Source of the DNA: Lysobacterales bacterium
GTDB taxonomy: Bacteria; Pseudomonadota; Gammaproteobacteria; Xanthomonadales; SZUA-36
Length of the DNA stretch: 64,000 nucleotides
Assembly: GCA_029859645.1 (NCBI GenBank)
Contig: JAOUCS010000006.1
Location: forward strand, 1 to 64,000
Direction: 5' to 3'
Of the stretch, positions 63,058 to 64,000 are shown piece by piece. The notes under the pieces are model-generated. The model saw only the letters and a list, made by a program, of their open reading frames with translations, was not told the origin of the DNA and ran no database searches. Both the position numbers and the translations under genes were made by a program. Each line of letters begins with the position of its first letter. The first letter of the stretch is position 1.

Positions 63058-64000
63058 ATGCCATCAATCAGAAACTGCCTGACAGCAGCAATCATATCGG
63101 CCATCTGCCTATCGCACGCGCAGGCGCAGCCCGAAGTCGACATTGAATTCATCAGCAGTTTTGGTGAGTTCGGTAACACGGACCCTGGAACATTCGATTG
63201 GGCTGCCGGTGTGGCGCTTGACGGCCAGGGAAGAGTTATCGTTGCCGACAACAGAAACCATCGGATACAGCGCTGCACCGTTGAAGGCGATTGCGAAGTC
63301 ATAGGAGAACGAGGTCGGTCACCAGGGCAGTTCAGATGGCCACTGGGAGTTGCTGTAGACGGCCTGGGTAGAATTGTTGTTTCGGAAGCGGGCAATGACA
63401 GGATTCAGTTGCTGGATCAGCAGGGAAACTGGACTTCATTCGGTTCCAATGGCCTGGATGGTCCACCCGGCAAGTTCAGGATACCTGCTGGTATGACAGT
63501 GGATGCTGAGAACCGGATTATCATTGCTGACGAACGGAACCATCGCGTTCAGATTTGTGATGATGCCGGAAACTGCACGGCCTTCGGCCAGTTGGGTTCA
63601 TCACCCGGCATGTTCGATACCCCCCGTGACGTAGCACTGGCAAGCGGGAACAGGATTCTGGTGACGGACTTCTGGAATCACCGAATCCAGATTTGCAGTT
63701 ATTCGGGTGACTGCACAGCTTTCGGCGGACTCGGGACAGAAGCCGGAAAGTTCAATAATCCAGCCGGAATTGCAGTAGACAGCCAAGACCGGATCATCAT
63801 CTCGGAAAGCGGAAATGACCGTTTGCAGATTTGCGATCTGAGCGGTCAATGTACGGCATACGGTGGGCCTGGCGCAGGCCTGAGTCAGTTCAATGACCCC
63901 CAGGCCGTCGATGTGGATGAAAATAACGTCATTTACGTTGGCGAATTGGAGAATCACCGGGTACAGATTTTCCAGGCATTCTATGGAAGTGATCAACCAG
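63058..64000 (+). CDS. Secreted NHL-repeat protein (3' end outside window)
   Basis: Open to the right edge, at least 314 residues. The first 23 residues (MPSIRNCLTAAIISAICLSHAQA, split at the cleavage site) look like a signal peptide. Six repeats of about 46 residues follow, each with G-F--P-GVAVD, then R-IV-D--N-R-Q, the NHL beta-propeller pattern. Four of the six carry a C-x5-C pair (for example CDDAGNC), likely disulphides. The repeats would form one propeller. No catalytic domain is visible; partner binding or a periplasmic or surface role is possible. The ATG at 63058 has GGAG about 13 bases upstream and the frame is free of stops throughout. Confidence 0.75.
   Translation, partial: MPSIRNCLTAAIISAICLSHAQAQPEVDIEFISSFGEFGNTDPGTFDWAAGVALDGQGRVIVADNRNHRIQRCTVEGDCEVIGERGRSPGQFRWPLGVAVDGLGRIVVSEAGNDRIQLLDQQGNWTSFGSNGLDGPPGKFRIPAGMTVDAENRIIIADERNHRVQICDDAGNCTAFGQLGSSPGMFDTPRDVALASGNRILVTDFWNHRIQICSYSGDCTAFGGLGTEAGKFNNPAGIAVDSQDRIIISESGNDRLQICDLSGQCTAYGGPGAGLSQFNDPQAVDVDENNVIYVGELENHRVQIFQAFYGSDQP

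Noticed and set aside
1-64000. CRISPR arrays, insertion sequences, prophage, tRNA or rRNA genes
   Set aside because: Looked for by eye on both strands; no spaced repeats, transposase, integrase or structural RNA was recognised.

Overview
The window reads as a chromosomal segment of a gammaproteobacterium of uncertain order with moderately high GC. The evidence is conserved gene order: ndk-rlmN-pilF-rodZ-hisS-yfgM-bamB-der, yceD-rpmF-plsX-fabH-fabG-acpP-fabF-pabC-mltG-tmk-holB-pilZ, and lexA-imuA-imuB. Genes are packed tightly; many neighbours overlap by ATGA or GTGA, and several convergent pairs overlap at their ends. I saw no rRNA, tRNA, CRISPR array, insertion sequence, prophage or integrase, and no gene-free stretch longer than about 300 bases.

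Region by region. 1-6.9 kb is a membrane-lipid region. On the plus strand lie the end of a probable CDP-alcohol phosphatidyltransferase, a nucleotidyltransferase resembling Tam41-type CDP-diacylglycerol synthase, and a polysaccharide-type flippase. Facing it on the minus strand is a four-gene operon (acyl-ACP ligase, SDR reductase, dedicated acyl carrier protein, serine palmitoyltransferase) that matches the bacterial ceramide/sphingolipid pathway known from Caulobacter. 7.1-10.1 kb holds modABC with a small membrane methyltransferase. 10.3-12.9 kb is lexA-imuA-imuB, with a clear LexA box upstream of lexA and without an adjacent dnaE2. 13-22.2 kb contains a TPR protein, a DUF2207/LemA pair, a DUF2461 protein, an Slp-like lipoprotein and a TgpA/DUF58/MoxR operon. 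22.3-25.9 kb carries a patatin phospholipase and a FadE acyl-CoA dehydrogenase.

26-33.7 kb is the ndk-to-der run, in which ispG is missing from its usual slot between rodZ and hisS. 33.7-39.5 kb has a rhodanese-MoeB fusion, a glutathione peroxidase, folD and a fadI/fadJ beta-oxidation pair. 39.6-49.2 kb is maf plus the fatty-acid synthesis cluster. fabD is absent between fabH and fabG, and the pabC product has asparagine where the pyridoxal-phosphate lysine should be. 49.2-60.2 kb holds a class V aminotransferase, dinB, fadD, a glutamate-cysteine-ligase/CBS fusion with a small lipoprotein, and the giant helicase lhr. 60.2-64 kb holds acnA and the start of a secreted NHL-repeat protein that runs off the window.

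The main themes are lipid metabolism (sphingolipid assembly, phospholipid head-group chemistry, fatty-acid synthesis and beta-oxidation), DNA damage response (LexA, ImuA, ImuB, DinB, Lhr) and cell-envelope biogenesis (BamB, RodZ, MltG, PilF). The best candidates for something unusual are the sphingolipid operon with its facing Tam41-like operon, the lysine-less PabC, the missing fabD, and the ligase-CBS fusion.
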